From positions 11,793,501 to 11,857,500 of the forward strand of contig JAWUZG010000084.1 of NCBI GenBank assembly GCA_036785705.1: 64,000 bases of DNA, in the 5' to 3' direction. Each line of letters opens with the position of its first letter. The stretch's first letter is position 1. Shown here in pieces: positions 13,101 through 25,659 of the stretch. The notes beneath the pieces were generated by a model, which worked only from the letters and a program-made list of their open reading frames with translations, did no database searches and was not told the DNA's origin. This stretch comes from Acanthornis magna. Taxonomy: Eukaryota > Chordata > Aves > Passeriformes > Acanthizidae. The position numbers and the translations under genes were made by a program.

Positions 13101-16100
13101 GTGCAGATGTGCAGCCATGCATCACATGTGACACGTACAAAACTCTGTCTAGTTTAGCCTTCATTAAATCCCCTGCAAAGACTGACCTGTCACTGTGGCA
13201 TGACAGGCAGGGAAAGCCCCAAGATGGTAATTTTACTGCTTCCACAAGCAAAACGAGACCCACTTGAGAAAGTTGGTGGCAAATGGCAGGAACAGACCCT
13301 GGAGGAGCAATGCAGGCAGGGCTGGTACTTCATCATGAGCTTTGTCTGTCCCCTCCTGCCACTCACAGGATAGTGGCTCCAAAAATGCTCCATGCTTCCA
13401 AATGCTGTAGGTGATGCACAACCACTCACAGAGGCACGAGGCAACCAATGGGAACAACTGTTTCTTTTTACTATTATTGATTTTAATCATGGCAGACAGA
13501 ATCCAAACGAACCCCTTCCAAGATGATGGATTGCACCCCCTGGACCGTGGGTCCTTAGCACACAGATAGGCTGGTGCAATAATGTGTTAACATCACCGGT
13601 CAGGAATTTGGCAGGGGGGAGGAAAGGGCTGGAGCCTGAGCCCTCCCAGCCCTGCACTGCATTCAGTAGGTGTGAGAAATTGGTGCTGTATACGACCTCG
13701 AATCATGGCTCTTTCTCACGGTCTCTCCATCTCAGCCCTAAGTTTCAAGGAATTGGAGGGTTTTTTTCAAAAGGGCAGGAAGTCTGGGCTCTGTTTTTGC
13801 AAGGGAGGAGCATGTCAGAGGAGAAAATAGACTTGTCAAAGAGAGGCAGAGTGCCTTACCCAGCTTTTGTATTTAATTTTTCTCCTCTTTCAGAGGGAGG
13901 CAAGCCTCCACAGCCTCTCTGCCTTGGCTACAGTCAGCCGCATCCTTCTCAATACACATGCTGGAAAACAAGTCTGAGCCTAGAAAGGTGAGCAATGCCA
14001 TGAGCCCTGCTCCAAGCCGGGATTAAGAGCAAGATCTGCATCAGCGTGGTGCTTTTTACAGCACAGCTGCTCGGCCCTCACTCTGCAGTCCTTGGGGTGA
14101 GGCGATCCCCCCAAGAGCAGGAGGGAGTTCGCTGTGTGGGCGCGGGCAGGAGGCAGCTGGAGGCCGTGAGAACGCAGCTCCACTCCCTGGGAGAGTTGAG
14201 GCTCTCCTCATTTATGGCCATCGCTGACGAGCTGTGCTGCAGCAGGAACCACAGGCAGCAGCGAGCCCTTGGTCCCTGCTGCGCTAAGGCAGTGTCTTCA
14301 TGAAGAAAAGGAGTCTTCGCCCCAAAACTCTGATCCCAAAGTCCTGTATTTGAGGGCCTGGCACCCCAGCCTCTTGCTGTGGGACAGAGGCACTTGGCAG
14401 CCCCGGCTGTCCTTTGCCTGTCATAGAGCTGAGCAATGGTGCTGCTACTATTTGACGCCTGTTTGATGCGCCATCAAAAGAGCTAGAAATGGAGGGAGAA
14501 GGAGAAAAAAAAAATCTGGAAGCTGAAAATTAGTTTTTAGACACCGTCCCAGCTGCAAAGTCTCAGGCCTCAGCTTCTCCACCCAGTGCCCTTTCTAGCT
14601 GGACCATGCTCAGACACACGTGGTGGTCCTTCTCCACACCATCAGAGGATGCTGACAACCTGTGGTTGCAGCCCTGAGGGGCTCGAAGGCTCGCTACAGC
14701 TTCCCAAAATTTCCATGGGCTCAAAGTTCAAGCCTTGAACATCCAATTGCCTGAGAGCAGGTAAAAATCTGAATCAGGCCAGGCTAAAGGCAAACAAAAC
14801 CCATCTGCTGGTTTCTGGGAAAGGTCAACGAAAGGTGGAGTTCTGACTAAACAAACCCCGGGGCTGGGAGAATCTGGGAATGGATCCACAGAGTACTCAG
14901 AGGGGACAGATGAGCTGCTTCAACTGGAGAGCAAGGATGAGCTGTTATACTTGGAGGGAAAGCTGAGGGTGGGCACCCCACAGGGCGCCCCACAGGACAC
15001 CCAGGGAGGGACTCACCCACCACGCACTGGCTTAGCCCTTACCCTCGCCCTGCCCCACGGCTCAGCTGGGCTGCAAATCCCCACGTTCCTCCTGGCTTGC
15101 AAAATATGGTGCAAGCAGCTGGCACCACGGGAGCCACACTGGGATGTGGAAATCCCCCAGGCATGCTATCAGTCTGGCCCAAAGGGCTCTCCTGGACGCC
15201 TCTCCTGCCAGCAGCCTCTGCTCATGCGTCCCTTCCCATCCACTCTCCGCTCGTGGGGTCTGCTAAGGTGTCCATCAGCTCTGCCCCAGCCGCAGCAATG
15301 GGACACAGAGGGATAACAAAAATGAAGGCCACTAATAAAAACATCAAAATGGGGAAGATTCAAGAAGGGAGCACTGTGGTGGGCAATTCCTGCAGAGACC
15401 ACAGGCTCCTCAAGACGTGCTGAGGCAGCATTGCAAAGCTTGAATCACACTGATGAAGGCTCTGTGTCCCCTGCTGTCCCTCAGCAGGCATCTCTCCCTC
15501 CTCTATCCACGAAACAGATCTGCTACTGACTCATTCCTGCACATTTCAGTTTCCTCATCTCCCCCCAAAGAGCTGCCCCACTTCTTCACAGCAAGAATTC
15601 CTTGCTCCCTACACCTATCCACAAGCCAGAGATTGGAAGCAAAGTAGTGCTGCGACAGCCCCTGGAGGCAGTAGCTACCTCCCAGGGAACAAACTGTGCC
15701 CAGACCATGTCCTGGCATCAACCACACACACCCCCACCCCACGAAAAATGTTCTTCCCCTTCAAAGCGCCAACCAGCCCTCCCAAGTGCTTCAAGCTCCT
15801 TGTTCCCAGCTCAGCACTCAGGAGGTCAAGACAGAAATACTGGAGCAGCATCTTCCCTGCTGAGACACATCCTGGCAAGCTTTGGGAAACATCAAATGCA
15901 GGCAGAAAGGGAGGAATCCTGCAGAGCTGGGCAGAGCCCCCATATCCTGATCAAACTAAATATTACACTCAGGACATGCACCAAAATTCAAGGAGTTCAG
16001 GGAATTTTAAAGCTACCCCTAGAGCTGAGGAACTTTAAGCATCACCAAGAGCACTGCTTGAAAATGCAGTAATGTGTTGTAGGAAGAAGGGGCCATGTCC

Positions 16101-19100
16101 TCATGGGTGCCAGGACATGACTGATGGAGGTGGCAAGCATCCCATCATGTGCAGCAGGCCAAAACACAGAGGCATGAAAGATTCATTTCAGATTTCACAT
16201 TTTGGCTTCCCATGTTGATGACTCCACTGAAGATAACAAAGCAAAAATCCCATCCTACAGAGTAAATAATTAGCTGTATCCCGTGATCAAATTTTTTTAC
16301 TTGTTTTCTTCCCCTGAGCTTTTTCATCCTCAAGATTCAGCCCCCTTTTCCCACGGCATTATTTGCACTTCAGACTCTATGGCATTGCAAAGACATATAA
16401 TTAGAGACACTGGTTTATTTGTTGCCTGTGCAACAGCCATGCTCTGGAGCCCCTGCTCTGGACCAGGTCCCCATTGTGCTGGGAGGCAATGGGGTGTTGT
16501 AGCCTGCAAGAACACCGTCCTCCTCCCCCAAGAACAAATCACAGCTCACTTCCTAATGGCACCCCAGATTCACCCACATGCTGAATAAAAACCAAACCAG
16601 CTGAGACAAGAGCAGCAGTGCTTCCAACTCACATCCACTTGACCCCACGGCTGCGTGCCCCAGCCAGGCACCCACAGCCCAGCGATGGGGACACAACTGC
16701 GGCAAGCCACCACAGCACTCAGCGGGAGCAGTGTCAACCAAGAGGCCAAATAATCCAGTTCTGAGGAGCGGCACAGCTGCTTTACAGAGAGGCTGATTTG
16801 TAGGTTAATTAAACAGCCATATTCTTTTGTGAAACACTTGAGGCTCGATAGATAGAGGGAGAGTAAAATTCCAGCAGGAGCAGATAATGAACTGAATGAA
16901 TCGACATGACAGGTGCTGGATCCCTATCTTATTTATAGGAATTCATTAGAAGGATAAGGAAAAAAAGATCGTGTTAACAAGATAAAGAGGCTCATGTTTA
17001 GAGAGGACTTTAAAAAAACACAGAGTCTTGTGGGCGTGTGAGGGATCATCGCTGTGAACGTGCTACAAAGGGAGAAATATTTCCCCAGTGATATCCTGAT
17101 ATGGAAACTATGCTGGACAAGGGGAGTGCCTGGGCACACGGGGCAAGGCAGGGAAGGTAGATAGCCCTGCAATTGTCCATTCTTCTCATACCTTTCCCAG
17201 GTAATTACCTAGCCACTCGTGCTCTGCAGTTGCAAGGCATAACCCTGGGCTCTTTTCAACCTCCAGCTTTTCAGATGTAAATGGCACATCCCTGTCTGCA
17301 TCTTCTGCAGAGCCAGTGAGGAAGAAGGAGGGCTAATTTTTCCTGTCCACTTCCTGGCTGGGCAGAGGTGAAAGATGTTTCCCAGAGCCCTGGCTTCAGC
17401 CTCCAGGTGCCTCCAACATGTGCTAGTGCTCCCAAGCACAACAAACCACTCCAGAGCATGGCGTGCACTAAGCCTGACAGCAGTCAGTGGAAAAGCCATT
17501 TCATGCAAATCTGACTCCTGGGACTGATGTTTGGGTGATGCTTCACATGTGGGCCCCTTTGTCTGAAATGCTGGGGTTTTGTATCAAGCACAAGGCAGGA
17601 TGCTTAAAGCATCGAGACTCAGCTCTTGAACCCAAAATCCGCAAGACTTACACTGGTTTCAGGTCAGGAACCCTCAACCCAGCTGTTGGACAGCTGGCAA
17701 GCAGCTCCTGTAGCTGAGCAATGCTCAGAGAAGGTAGTTCCCTGCTTATCCCTGCTGATGCCTTGCAGGTAAATCCTGACACCACACTGAAGTCCCCAGG
17801 GCTCTGAGCAGCTGTTTTCACTCGTGTGCTCCAGGTCTCCAAAGCACTCTGACACACCAGAAGAGCCCAGGATCCACACCGTGTAACCATTCTGTTGTAG
17901 TCACCTTGGGACAGATAAAAGCAGAGCACAGCAATCTTGACAGCAACATATCTTCAAGCCAGGAGCCTCAAGCCATTCACTAAAGCTTCTTCCTGCAGCC
18001 ACGGTTGCTGGGCTTGCAGAGCCAGCCCCACGGCCAACCTCAGCATCTCCAGGAGAAACTGCTCTAGGAAAAAATACAACTACAAAACAGGCTATGGTGT
18101 GTATGGAGCAGATCCTGCCTGTTCTGCTGTTGAATCCTATGAGTGAGGCTTTTGTGTGTAAGCCATGGAAATCTCTCACACCCCACTCCACTCCTCAGCT
18201 GTAAGCAGGACTGGACAGCACAGCCACAAAGCTAAACCTCAATCATATCAAGTGTAATAACCCCACTCAGGAAAAATGTCACCTCATAAAAAAGCCCCTA
18301 TGAGTCCCTGGGACACCAGAGATAAAGTCCCTTATCCACAGCAGGAGGAACTTGGTGACATCATTCAGGACAGGAGAACACCCCTGGGTTAAGCTGTGCT
18401 GAGGACAGTTCTTTGGACACCCCGTTTCTGTGTATGACGCATATGTGCTTCCCCCTGCTTGCTGCCATCTGTCACCCTGCAAAATAAATTGCCACCCAGC
18501 TGTAATCAGGCAATTCCCACCCCAGTCCATTTGTCTGGCCCTCCTCAGTACGAGCCGGCCCCAAATCCGAGCCCATCCCTTCCTTCTGCACATCCACAGA
18601 GGTTTCCCGACCCCATGTGAGCCCCTGACAAAGCCCTGTTCTGAAACAGGGATGTGTAACTGAGATCCCAGTCGCCCCGAGCTGAGACCAGGGAATGGGT
18701 CCAACAGGCCAAACAAAAGATGAACAGAGAGGAGTCAGCTTCTCCTGCCCACTTTCCACCCCGGGGGCCTGTGCAGCCAGTGGGAGCTTTTCTGCAAACT
18801 CCCTTGGGTCCAGAAGGGGAGAAAGTGGCAGGGACTGGATGGGCTGCAGGCACCCATTTCCCTTCCAAGGCAAGAAACTTATTTGAGAGATGAGGTTTAG
18901 AGGCTGCATTACCAGCCAAGGAGATCCCAAATTGACTGGAAAATGTCTGGTGAAATCAACCCCACGGTGACATCCTCCAGCTCTCAGCTGGAGACCGGCA
19001 GACTCAGCGAGCATAAGGGAGGCAAGAGGCACCCAAGACACAGAATGTGAGTCCAGCACTCCCTAATTCCACCTCTCACTCATCCAGCTGCTCAATTAAA

Positions 19101-19986
19101 TATCAAGAGGTGGGAAGTGCCTCTCTTTAGCCCGGTCAGAGCCATCAGCATGGCACACCACCATCATCCAGAGATGGATCCCTGAGACCCATGGAGGGAA
19201 GCAGCAATTCCAGCCCCCAGGGAAGAGCACAGTGACCGCATGGTAGGGAATTCCAAAGCCAGCAGACAATGTAGCCGTCCTCCCCGGCTCAGCGCCGGCT
19301 GACAAACGGGAATAAGCCCAACTGAGCCATCCACCTCCCTGCCCCGGCAATTATACTCTGAGAGAAAGGTTCAAAGCACTATTGTGATCAATTAAATCGA
19401 AAAAAGAGCAGTGTCAGCTTGCAGCCCTGGGAGGATCCGGCCCTTTTCTGATCTGTGAATTAAAAACGCACATCACAGCGTGCACAACGTACAGCTCCTA
19501 CGGGAAAAAAGAAGAAAAATCCTTTTTCTAGGCAGAAGCGTTCAGCACTCAGGGGACATAAAAAGACACGTACTGAGACATCCCTTGCACGGAGAGGGGA
19601 AACCAGCGGCTCAGGTGAGTGTCACAGTACAGTTGTGCTCAGTTATTCCAGTTGGGAGCTCCTGGAAAAGCCATCAGTAAGTTCAAATCTGCTTTTCTCA
19701 TACAGCTTTTGGGGAGGAGAGGGAGGGTTATCTATTATCCTCCCTTCCAATGCATCGGGTCTGCTGGAAAACCAGGGTAAGGACGAAATTCAGCCCGCTT
19801 AAAGGGACACGAAGATGGTCGATCTGAAACACGCTCCCTTTCCCCCGGCGTCCCCCACCGCGCCCCTCGGCGCGGGCACCTCCAGCCGAAGCCGGGAGCG
19901 GAGCCCCGCGGGCAGGTGGGCGCTCACCTGATGAGGTTCTGCAGGCCCTGCTTGCTGGAGTTCCTCCTCAGGATCGCGCTGGTCAT
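1176..19986 (-). CDS. LSP1: LSP1, lymphocyte-specific protein 1 (5' part, five coding exons, 210 codons)
   Basis: LSP1 is an F-actin-binding cytoskeletal phosphoprotein of leukocytes and endothelium. Coding exons in transcript order are 19928-19986, 7639-7791, 5395-5484, 2279-2474 and 1176-1307. All have AG/GT borders, and the junction phases (2, 2, 2, 0, 0) keep one frame. The start codon at 19984-19986 opens MTSAILRRNSSKQGLQNLI, the alternative LSP1 N-terminus rather than the MAEASS-type leukocyte start. Exon 2 carries LTAQWSVEDEEEAARERRRR, and exon 3 carries LEEDEGFSDWSQKLEQRKQ; both are close to human LSP1. Exons 4 and 5 are acidic, Glu/Gln-rich and probably helical. The last visible exon ends in CSTK, where human LSP1 has SPTTK before the caldesmon-like actin-binding half. 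That half was not found in bases 1-1175, so it lies outside the window. Gene identity is very sure; the isoform set is not. Confidence 0.95.
1628..1641. repeat. Short GA dinucleotide repeat
   Basis: A run of about seven GA units in an LSP1 intron; a minor microsatellite. Confidence 0.8.
2065..2091. repeat. Perfect inverted repeat, 11-base arms with 5-base loop
   Basis: Arms AGCCTCTGCCT (2065-2075) and AGGCAGAGGCT (2081-2091) are exact reverse complements separated by CAGAA. The repeat lies 188 bases downstream of the LSP1 exon 4 donor in transcript direction, so it would form a hairpin in the pre-mRNA. No function is known. Confidence 0.85.
4552..4730 (-). mobile_element. CR1 LINE 3'-end fragment
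   Basis: On the plus strand the segment begins TCATAGAATAGTTTGGGTTG, the reverse complement of the avian CR1 3' terminus, followed by the usual GGAAGGGACC and CCAACCTGACC blocks. The element is therefore on the minus strand, 5'-truncated as most CR1 copies are. Similarity fades after about 4730. It sits in the LSP1 intron between exons 3 and 4. Confidence 0.9.
6653..6671. repeat. Poly(A) run of 19
   Basis: An uninterrupted A homopolymer in an AT-rich part of an LSP1 intron. No retrotransposon body is visible next to it. Confidence 0.85.
7792..19927 (-). other. LSP1 intron 1 (12.1 kb)
   Basis: A long first intron between the ATG exon and the exon encoding LTAQWSVEDE. I see no coding exon inside it. 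The most structured part is an AT-rich stretch at 16800-17000 with four WGATAR motifs. A plus-strand TATA-like sequence followed by a consensus donor occurs at 19557-19616. Long first introns commonly hold enhancers, but nothing here shows activity directly. Confidence 0.6.
16845..16990. promoter_or_regulatory. Cluster of GATA-type motifs, candidate intronic enhancer of LSP1
   Basis: Four WGATAR matches fall within 136 bases: AGATAG 16850-16855, AGATAA 16882-16887, CTATCT (reverse AGATAG) 16924-16929 and AGATAA 16980-16985. A CAGGTG E-box lies at 16910-16915. GATA plus E-box composites are typical of blood-cell enhancers, and LSP1 is a blood-cell gene. Motif clusters in AT-rich DNA also arise by chance, so this is a candidate only. 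Confidence 0.35.
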
Positions 19987-20300
19987 GGTGGCCAAGCCGC
20001 GGCGGGCAGGGTCCCGCTGCCGCCCCCTCCCCAGCGCCGCAGGCAGCCGCCCGGCACTGCGCGCTCCCGCGGCCCCCTCTCCGCCTTCAGGAAGTTCTGC
20101 AGCTGGTTTCCTTTTGTTTCTGCTAGCCCCCCCTGCTCCACACCCCCGGCTTGTCTCCTCCACCTCTACCTCCTCCTCCTCCTCCCCCTCTGCCTCGTGG
20201 AAGTGTCACGGGAGAATCTCTGGGAGCGCAGCCGCCGGCGGGCCCCGCAGCACAAAGCCCGGCGCTCCCCACTCCCCTGCCAGGGGGATTCTCTCCTCGC
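19840..20300 (-). promoter_or_regulatory. LSP1: CpG-rich promoter and 5' UTR region of LSP1
   Basis: The stretch around the LSP1 start codon is GC-rich and dense in CpG, unlike the flanking sequence. Examples are the GC-rich runs near 19853-19875 and 20225-20265. No TATA box is evident on the minus strand, so dispersed initiation from a CpG-island promoter is the likely mode. A pyrimidine-rich (CTC)n-like tract at about 20157-20197 reads as (GAG)n in the transcribed direction and may lie in the 5' UTR or core promoter. The transcription start cannot be placed from sequence. Confidence 0.7.
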
Positions 20301-23217
20301 TTTAACTCTCTTCTTTCCCTCCTTCATCCTCTCCAGCCCCCTCCTCCTTGCCTCACTCCCCTTTTTTTTTTTTCTTTTTTCCCCCACCTTTGCCACTGCT
20401 TTCCTGATTACACAAAGCAACTAGGGAGCAGAAATCCAGGTTGGCAACTTGCACTCGATGGGCTGTAAATCGCTCCCGCTCCATTCACAGCAGAAGTCTT
20501 GCGTGAACGTCTCACCTCCAAACAGTCCCCACATGTCCACAGGTGAGCCAAGAGTCAGACTAATATGAAAGGGGCTTTGCACTGGGAAATGCCACCCCAG
20601 AGAAAAATGTTCTCCTGGGATGGAGATATTGCAGCTGGATTTTGGGGGAAGCCACAGAGCTGCAGCCTCAGGCGGGCAAGCAGCCTACACCCTGATTCTG
20701 CTCTTAAACATTCCCCCTCACCTGCCGGAGTGACCAGCTCTCCCGTGCCTCGGTTTTCCCAGATATCAAATGGGGTAGGAGGAAAAAAAATCTGGCTAAA
20801 TCTGTCTTGCCTCCATAAAACACTGATATTTCTGGAGATTAAAGACGTGCATGAGTGTTCGATGAAGAACTAACATTGCCACCTGCTAAAACAAAATGCC
20901 CATCTGCCATGCATTCAGATGGTTGCTCTTCATGCCACCTCCTCATGGGAATAGGCTTGGGAAGAAAAAACAAAAGAGTCTTTTTCCATAACCTCCATCT
21001 CCTGGTCCACTTGTGTTTTTTGGAGTGAGATCTTCTGCTATGCCAAACCAACAGGTGCCTGGAGTTGTACCTAGCAACTTCCAGCCCTGCCTTGTACATG
21101 ATGGTGCTCGTGGCATGGCCTGCCCATGTTCCCCAAGGTAAGTGGGAATATTCCTTTGGCTGTCTCCAAAATGGGAGCAGTTATGATGGAACCACACTGC
21201 TGAGACCCTCACCTTCCTTCTGCTTTCAGTCCCTCTCATTTACATGTTTCCGTTCAATCACTTCTGCAGAAATGTTTCTTGATGCCCGGTAAGCTGAAAT
21301 GGGGAAGTTGCCCATGAAATATACCAAGAAATCTCAATAAAAAGGAAGTGCCTGCCCTCCTTTCCACTGTCTCTTCATTTCAAAACAGATTTTTTTTCTG
21401 CAGGTATTTACTAAGCATTGCCTAAGTGATTATGAACAACAAAAACCACAAAGCACAGACATTGATGCTGGCCTCACTCTGTGGGCTGCTCAGATGATAT
21501 CACACTGCATATTTTTCTTTCTAAATTTGGTGAGAAGACGCAAGAGATCCACCACAAAAGATGTCTGTTGCTGAAAAGGAGCTTGTCCCAGCCTTGCAAG
21601 TGCTTGCATGAGTAATTAGGTTTAAGCATGTGAACATTCTTATTGACTTCACCACAATTGGCCAGAGTTGAAATGAAGTGTGCACCTACAGGGTTTTCTT
21701 TTTGGAGAGAATCAGCCCAAACCTGCCACTGACTCCTATGGTCCAAGCCAGACAAGGATGCAACTTGAAGGAGCCCTGGCAGGCAGAGATGTAGCCATGG
21801 GCCAGCCACAGCTGGGGGCTGAATGAAATCACTGCAAACACTCTTCGTTCAGGCAGAGATGCCAGATAATCCACAGGGAGCTGAGCAGGGGCAAGGAGGA
21901 AGGCACCCACTGTCACCAGAAGGCAGAGGGTAAACGGGACACTGCTACCTATTGGAAGTGAGATTCTCTGTGTAAATGGGCAGATGGAAAAGCTGTTAAT
22001 TACCCCAGGAAGAGAGCCTTGGCTCCACACTGGGTTTGACTCCTGGAGGATGCCAGCATGAACTCCTCATCTTGAAAGCACTTGGCCGACTTCCACCCCA
22101 CTTCCAGGACTGAGTGCCTCTCAGAGATGGGGCTTTCAATGAACAGGGCTGACAAAAACCATGCTTGGATGATGAAATGCAGGACCAGAGAGAGGTCATG
22201 ACATTAGCTCTTACTGGTCTGAGGTGCTAAGATAATTTGGAAACACCAGAAGTGAAGCAGTGAGGAGGGGGGTCTCTTAACAGCAACAGGCAGCAGGCAG
22301 AGCTCTGTGTTGCTCCCAGGGAGAGAAATTCCTGGTACTGAACTCTGCCTGGAAAAATCTTTCAAGGTGGCTGAGCCACTCGACCTCTGGGGAAGGCTTC
22401 CTGCCCTTCTCCCTGGCTTTCATCTTTGAGAAAGATATTAAATATGACAAGAAAACTCATCCTTCCTCCAGCATCAGCAGGGTCTTGCAGGACCTTAGGG
22501 AGAGAAGAGCAGAGCAGGACCCACAGCTTGCAAGAAGGGAGGGAACTGTGCACTAAGTGACACATGGACAGAGTCACTATCCCCATCTGCATGGGGCAGG
22601 GGGCATTTAAACCCACTATTCAAAAGCACAAAGAATGTGCCCACTGAGAAGGAGCAGCGTAGGAGAAATCCCACACCATTCCCTTAGAGTGCAGAGGCAC
22701 CTTGAGTCCCCTCTCCTCTCCTGCCTCTCAGTGCCACGTGCATCAGCGTGAGTCACAGTGTGTATCCAGGAACAGTAAGGTCAGCATCAGTCCCACAGCT
22801 GCTCGGATCCTTACACAGAAACAAGCCCCCTGCTCCCACCAGGAAGCGGGTAGGAGTACAGTGGACACAGGAAGAAAAACAAAGAATTAATTCATCTGTT
22901 ATTTTTTTGCACAGTGTAAGCTGGGAGAAGCACCATAAATCTCTGCAGCAAAACACCACTCCACTACAGGAAATGGGGAGCCTGGAGCACCCAGGAGCAC
23001 ACTGTGTGGCACTGGAGTTTCCCAAAGCTCTTCCCAGCAGCAGGGAAAGCAGAGAAGGTGAGATGCTGGGAGAGAGAGCAGGTCTGCTTCCATCACTGTG
23101 AGAAGGAGGGCTGGAGTCCCAGAGAGATAGGGCTGCACCAGTTCCCGTTAATTACACAATCATTCTGCTATGTAGGACTAGTTGCAAAATCAGTTGAAGG
23201 CTCACACATGGTCAAGG

Positions 23218-23233
23218 AAAAAAAAAAAAAAAT
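23218..23233. repeat. Poly(A) run of 16
   Basis: An uninterrupted A homopolymer between LSP1 and TNNI2. Confidence 0.8.
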
Positions 23234-23987
23234 ACTGTAGTCCTGCTAGTGAATAAATACAGCTCAAGCATTTCTCTCCAATACTGCTGGGATGTAAACC
23301 ACTGTCAACATAAGCCCCAAAGTACAGTCGCTGTGAGGGCCAGTCCTTTACAAGTGCCACCATCTGCCAGCACAGTCTCCAGAGGTCCATGCCTGCACAT
23401 CAGTGGTGAGATCCCACCCCGAGAAAATATTCTCACAGGAACAGCCTCACATCTTCAGCAAGAACTAAGAGCCTATCTCAGCTGGAGACCCCGTGCTTCC
23501 ACCAGCACCCTAGGACAATGGAGTAGATGGGGGGCACGTCTCTGGTTTGCATCTTTCCCTCTGCCATCCCAAACCTCTCCCGCTATCCTGACATCCCACC
23601 AGCCTCTCTTCACCAGGCACATGCATCCACCACTTTGAAACCAGCCTGGCAGATATCAGCATTTGCCCAGGCCCCCAGAGCCCCAGTTCAGGGAAAAGGG
23701 CACACCATTGGTATATCAGATGTGTAGATGGTGTGGTTTACACGTTGGCCTTGTGGATGGGGCTTGCCCATGTCATCTTCACCCCGAATTCCCACTTAAC
23801 TCAGTCCAGCTTACTCTGCCAGCACTTCCTTTTGGGCAGCCAAATACAGACACCAAGACAAGCAATCAAGAGATAATCCCAAGGAAACAGCAGGACTGGC
23901 AGCCAAAAGCAGCACATTGTCTCCTTCCCACCAGAACAGCTCTTTACAAGCACCGAAGTGTGCTGCCAGGAGGGCAGGGCGCCTCAC

Positions 23988-24068
23988 CTCTGCAATTAGC
24001 TCAGGGTACAGGGCAAGGAGTCCAGTCCCAGTGATGTTTCCCAGCAAGCCTTCCTCTGTGCTGGCCAT
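23988..24068 (-). other. Orphan exon-like segment: ATG to splice donor, 27 codons
   Basis: ATG at 24066-24068 opens a frame starting MASTEEGLLGNITG and ending PELIAE directly at a good donor (GAG|GTGAGG, GT at 23987-23986). A GC-box-like GGGCGTGGC lies about 100 bases upstream in that direction. The exon would end in phase 0. LSP1 exon 2 needs phase 2, so it cannot be an in-frame alternative first exon joined there; it could join exon 5, which starts in phase 0. No partner exon was recognised. It may be a real first exon of an unknown transcript or chance. Confidence 0.25.
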
Positions 24069-25659
24069 GAGTCAGGAGAGGATATTCCCAAGCCAATGCA
24101 CGACCCCATGGGTGTTCAGGGAGGGGGTGCCGTAGGCGGGAGCTGTCTTGGCTCAGAGTTGTTGCCACGCCCACGCACTCAGAGGAGCACCATGAAAAAC
24201 ATGTATAATTGTGGGTCTAAACAGCCAACAAACACTGTGTCATACTAAGTCTGAAATATTTGGCATGGGATCAATGATGACTTTCTTCCTGTGATATCCA
24301 AAGAGGCAGAAATGAGAGGGAATCAGAAGCTGGATCTAGAAGGAGCATTCTTCTTCCCCCCTCCACTACCTCTCACCCTCACACAGAATGGAAAAGGGAC
24401 ACTCCCTGTGGAATTTAGGCCATACATCCATAAACGTAAAACCCCAAGACTTTGTTTCATTTATCAGCAAGAGGGGAAGATGCAAGCTTATAAGCCTTGT
24501 AAAGGAAGATGCTTTTGCTCCGGGGGTGATACACCCCAGGACAAAGGATGGATTTAAAAAACAGGGGAAGGAGAGAAGCGTTAATGGGGCAGCCCAGCAT
24601 AGTTAAAGGAGATCTGAGCCCCTGTTGCACTAAGGGCTGTGCAAACAGTGAGAGACCACCTGAGCCACTGTGGTGAGCCACCATCCAGGTTTTCCAGACC
24701 AGGGCCAAGGCCAAGTGACTCATCCAAGCCCTGGAGGAGTGCAGCTGGTCCAGCATGTTGAGCCAGCATCATTACTGATACTGTGCACTGCTATCTATAT
24801 ATTAGGCTAAATCAACAAAGCCATTGGGAAAGAGACAGGAAGACAAAACAATGGCTGCAGATAAGACACTCCTATCCCACACAGGAGGGTCATTACAGGA
24901 CAAGAGGACTAATGGCCCCGAGGAGACAGGCTCCATCTCTTAGGGATGCTTCTCAACCACAAGGCCAAGAAGCAGGACAAAGGATTCCAGCCAGGATGGA
25001 TAAGATATAGGCAGCTGCTGCCAAGAGGTTGTCTTCCCCCAGCAGACACTGTAGGAAATGTCTACAAGAGGCCTTTTTATAGCATCGTATTGCTTTGTCA
25101 CTAGTCTCTGCTCAGGAAGGTTTGGAAAGCTCCTGAATGAATTTGAATTTTGAATGTCTATTTAAAATAAATGCAGTGGTCTTTGTTTTGACTAGGTGGG
25201 TTAGATGGACACTGGGCAGCTGAAGACACCTTCAGGCATCTCCCATGGTGGGTATAAGAGGTGCACAACCTGTAACAGAGGCACCGCCTTCCTTCACCAG
25301 GTGGTAATCTGTGTGACGTGTTTAAGCATCGCCCAAAGCCACACAGCACATTTTGTTGATGGGCTTTTAGGTGAGTTCCACTGCACGAGCGCAGCCCTGC
25401 GTCGAGCCATGCTGCTCAGCTGACCATGCTGCTTTCAAGAAGTAAAATACAGCTTCTGCCCAATATAAACTTATTAGCTCATCTGCAGCTGGCTCAGGCT
25501 CTGATGCAGCACCGTGTTGTGCAACACAAGCAGTTTTAGCAACCATTAATCTCCGCTTTACACTGCCGGGCTGTTACTCCAGCTGGGAGTAACGGGAGAC
25601 TAAATGGATAAGAAGGAAGTCCCAAGAGGCATCTGACAGTTCCTGCTTCAAAGCCATAC

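Noticed and set aside
18472..19059. 195-codon minus-strand open frame in LSP1 intron 1
   Set aside because: No recognisable protein, no splice or start support beyond a random ATG, and composition like translated noncoding DNA.
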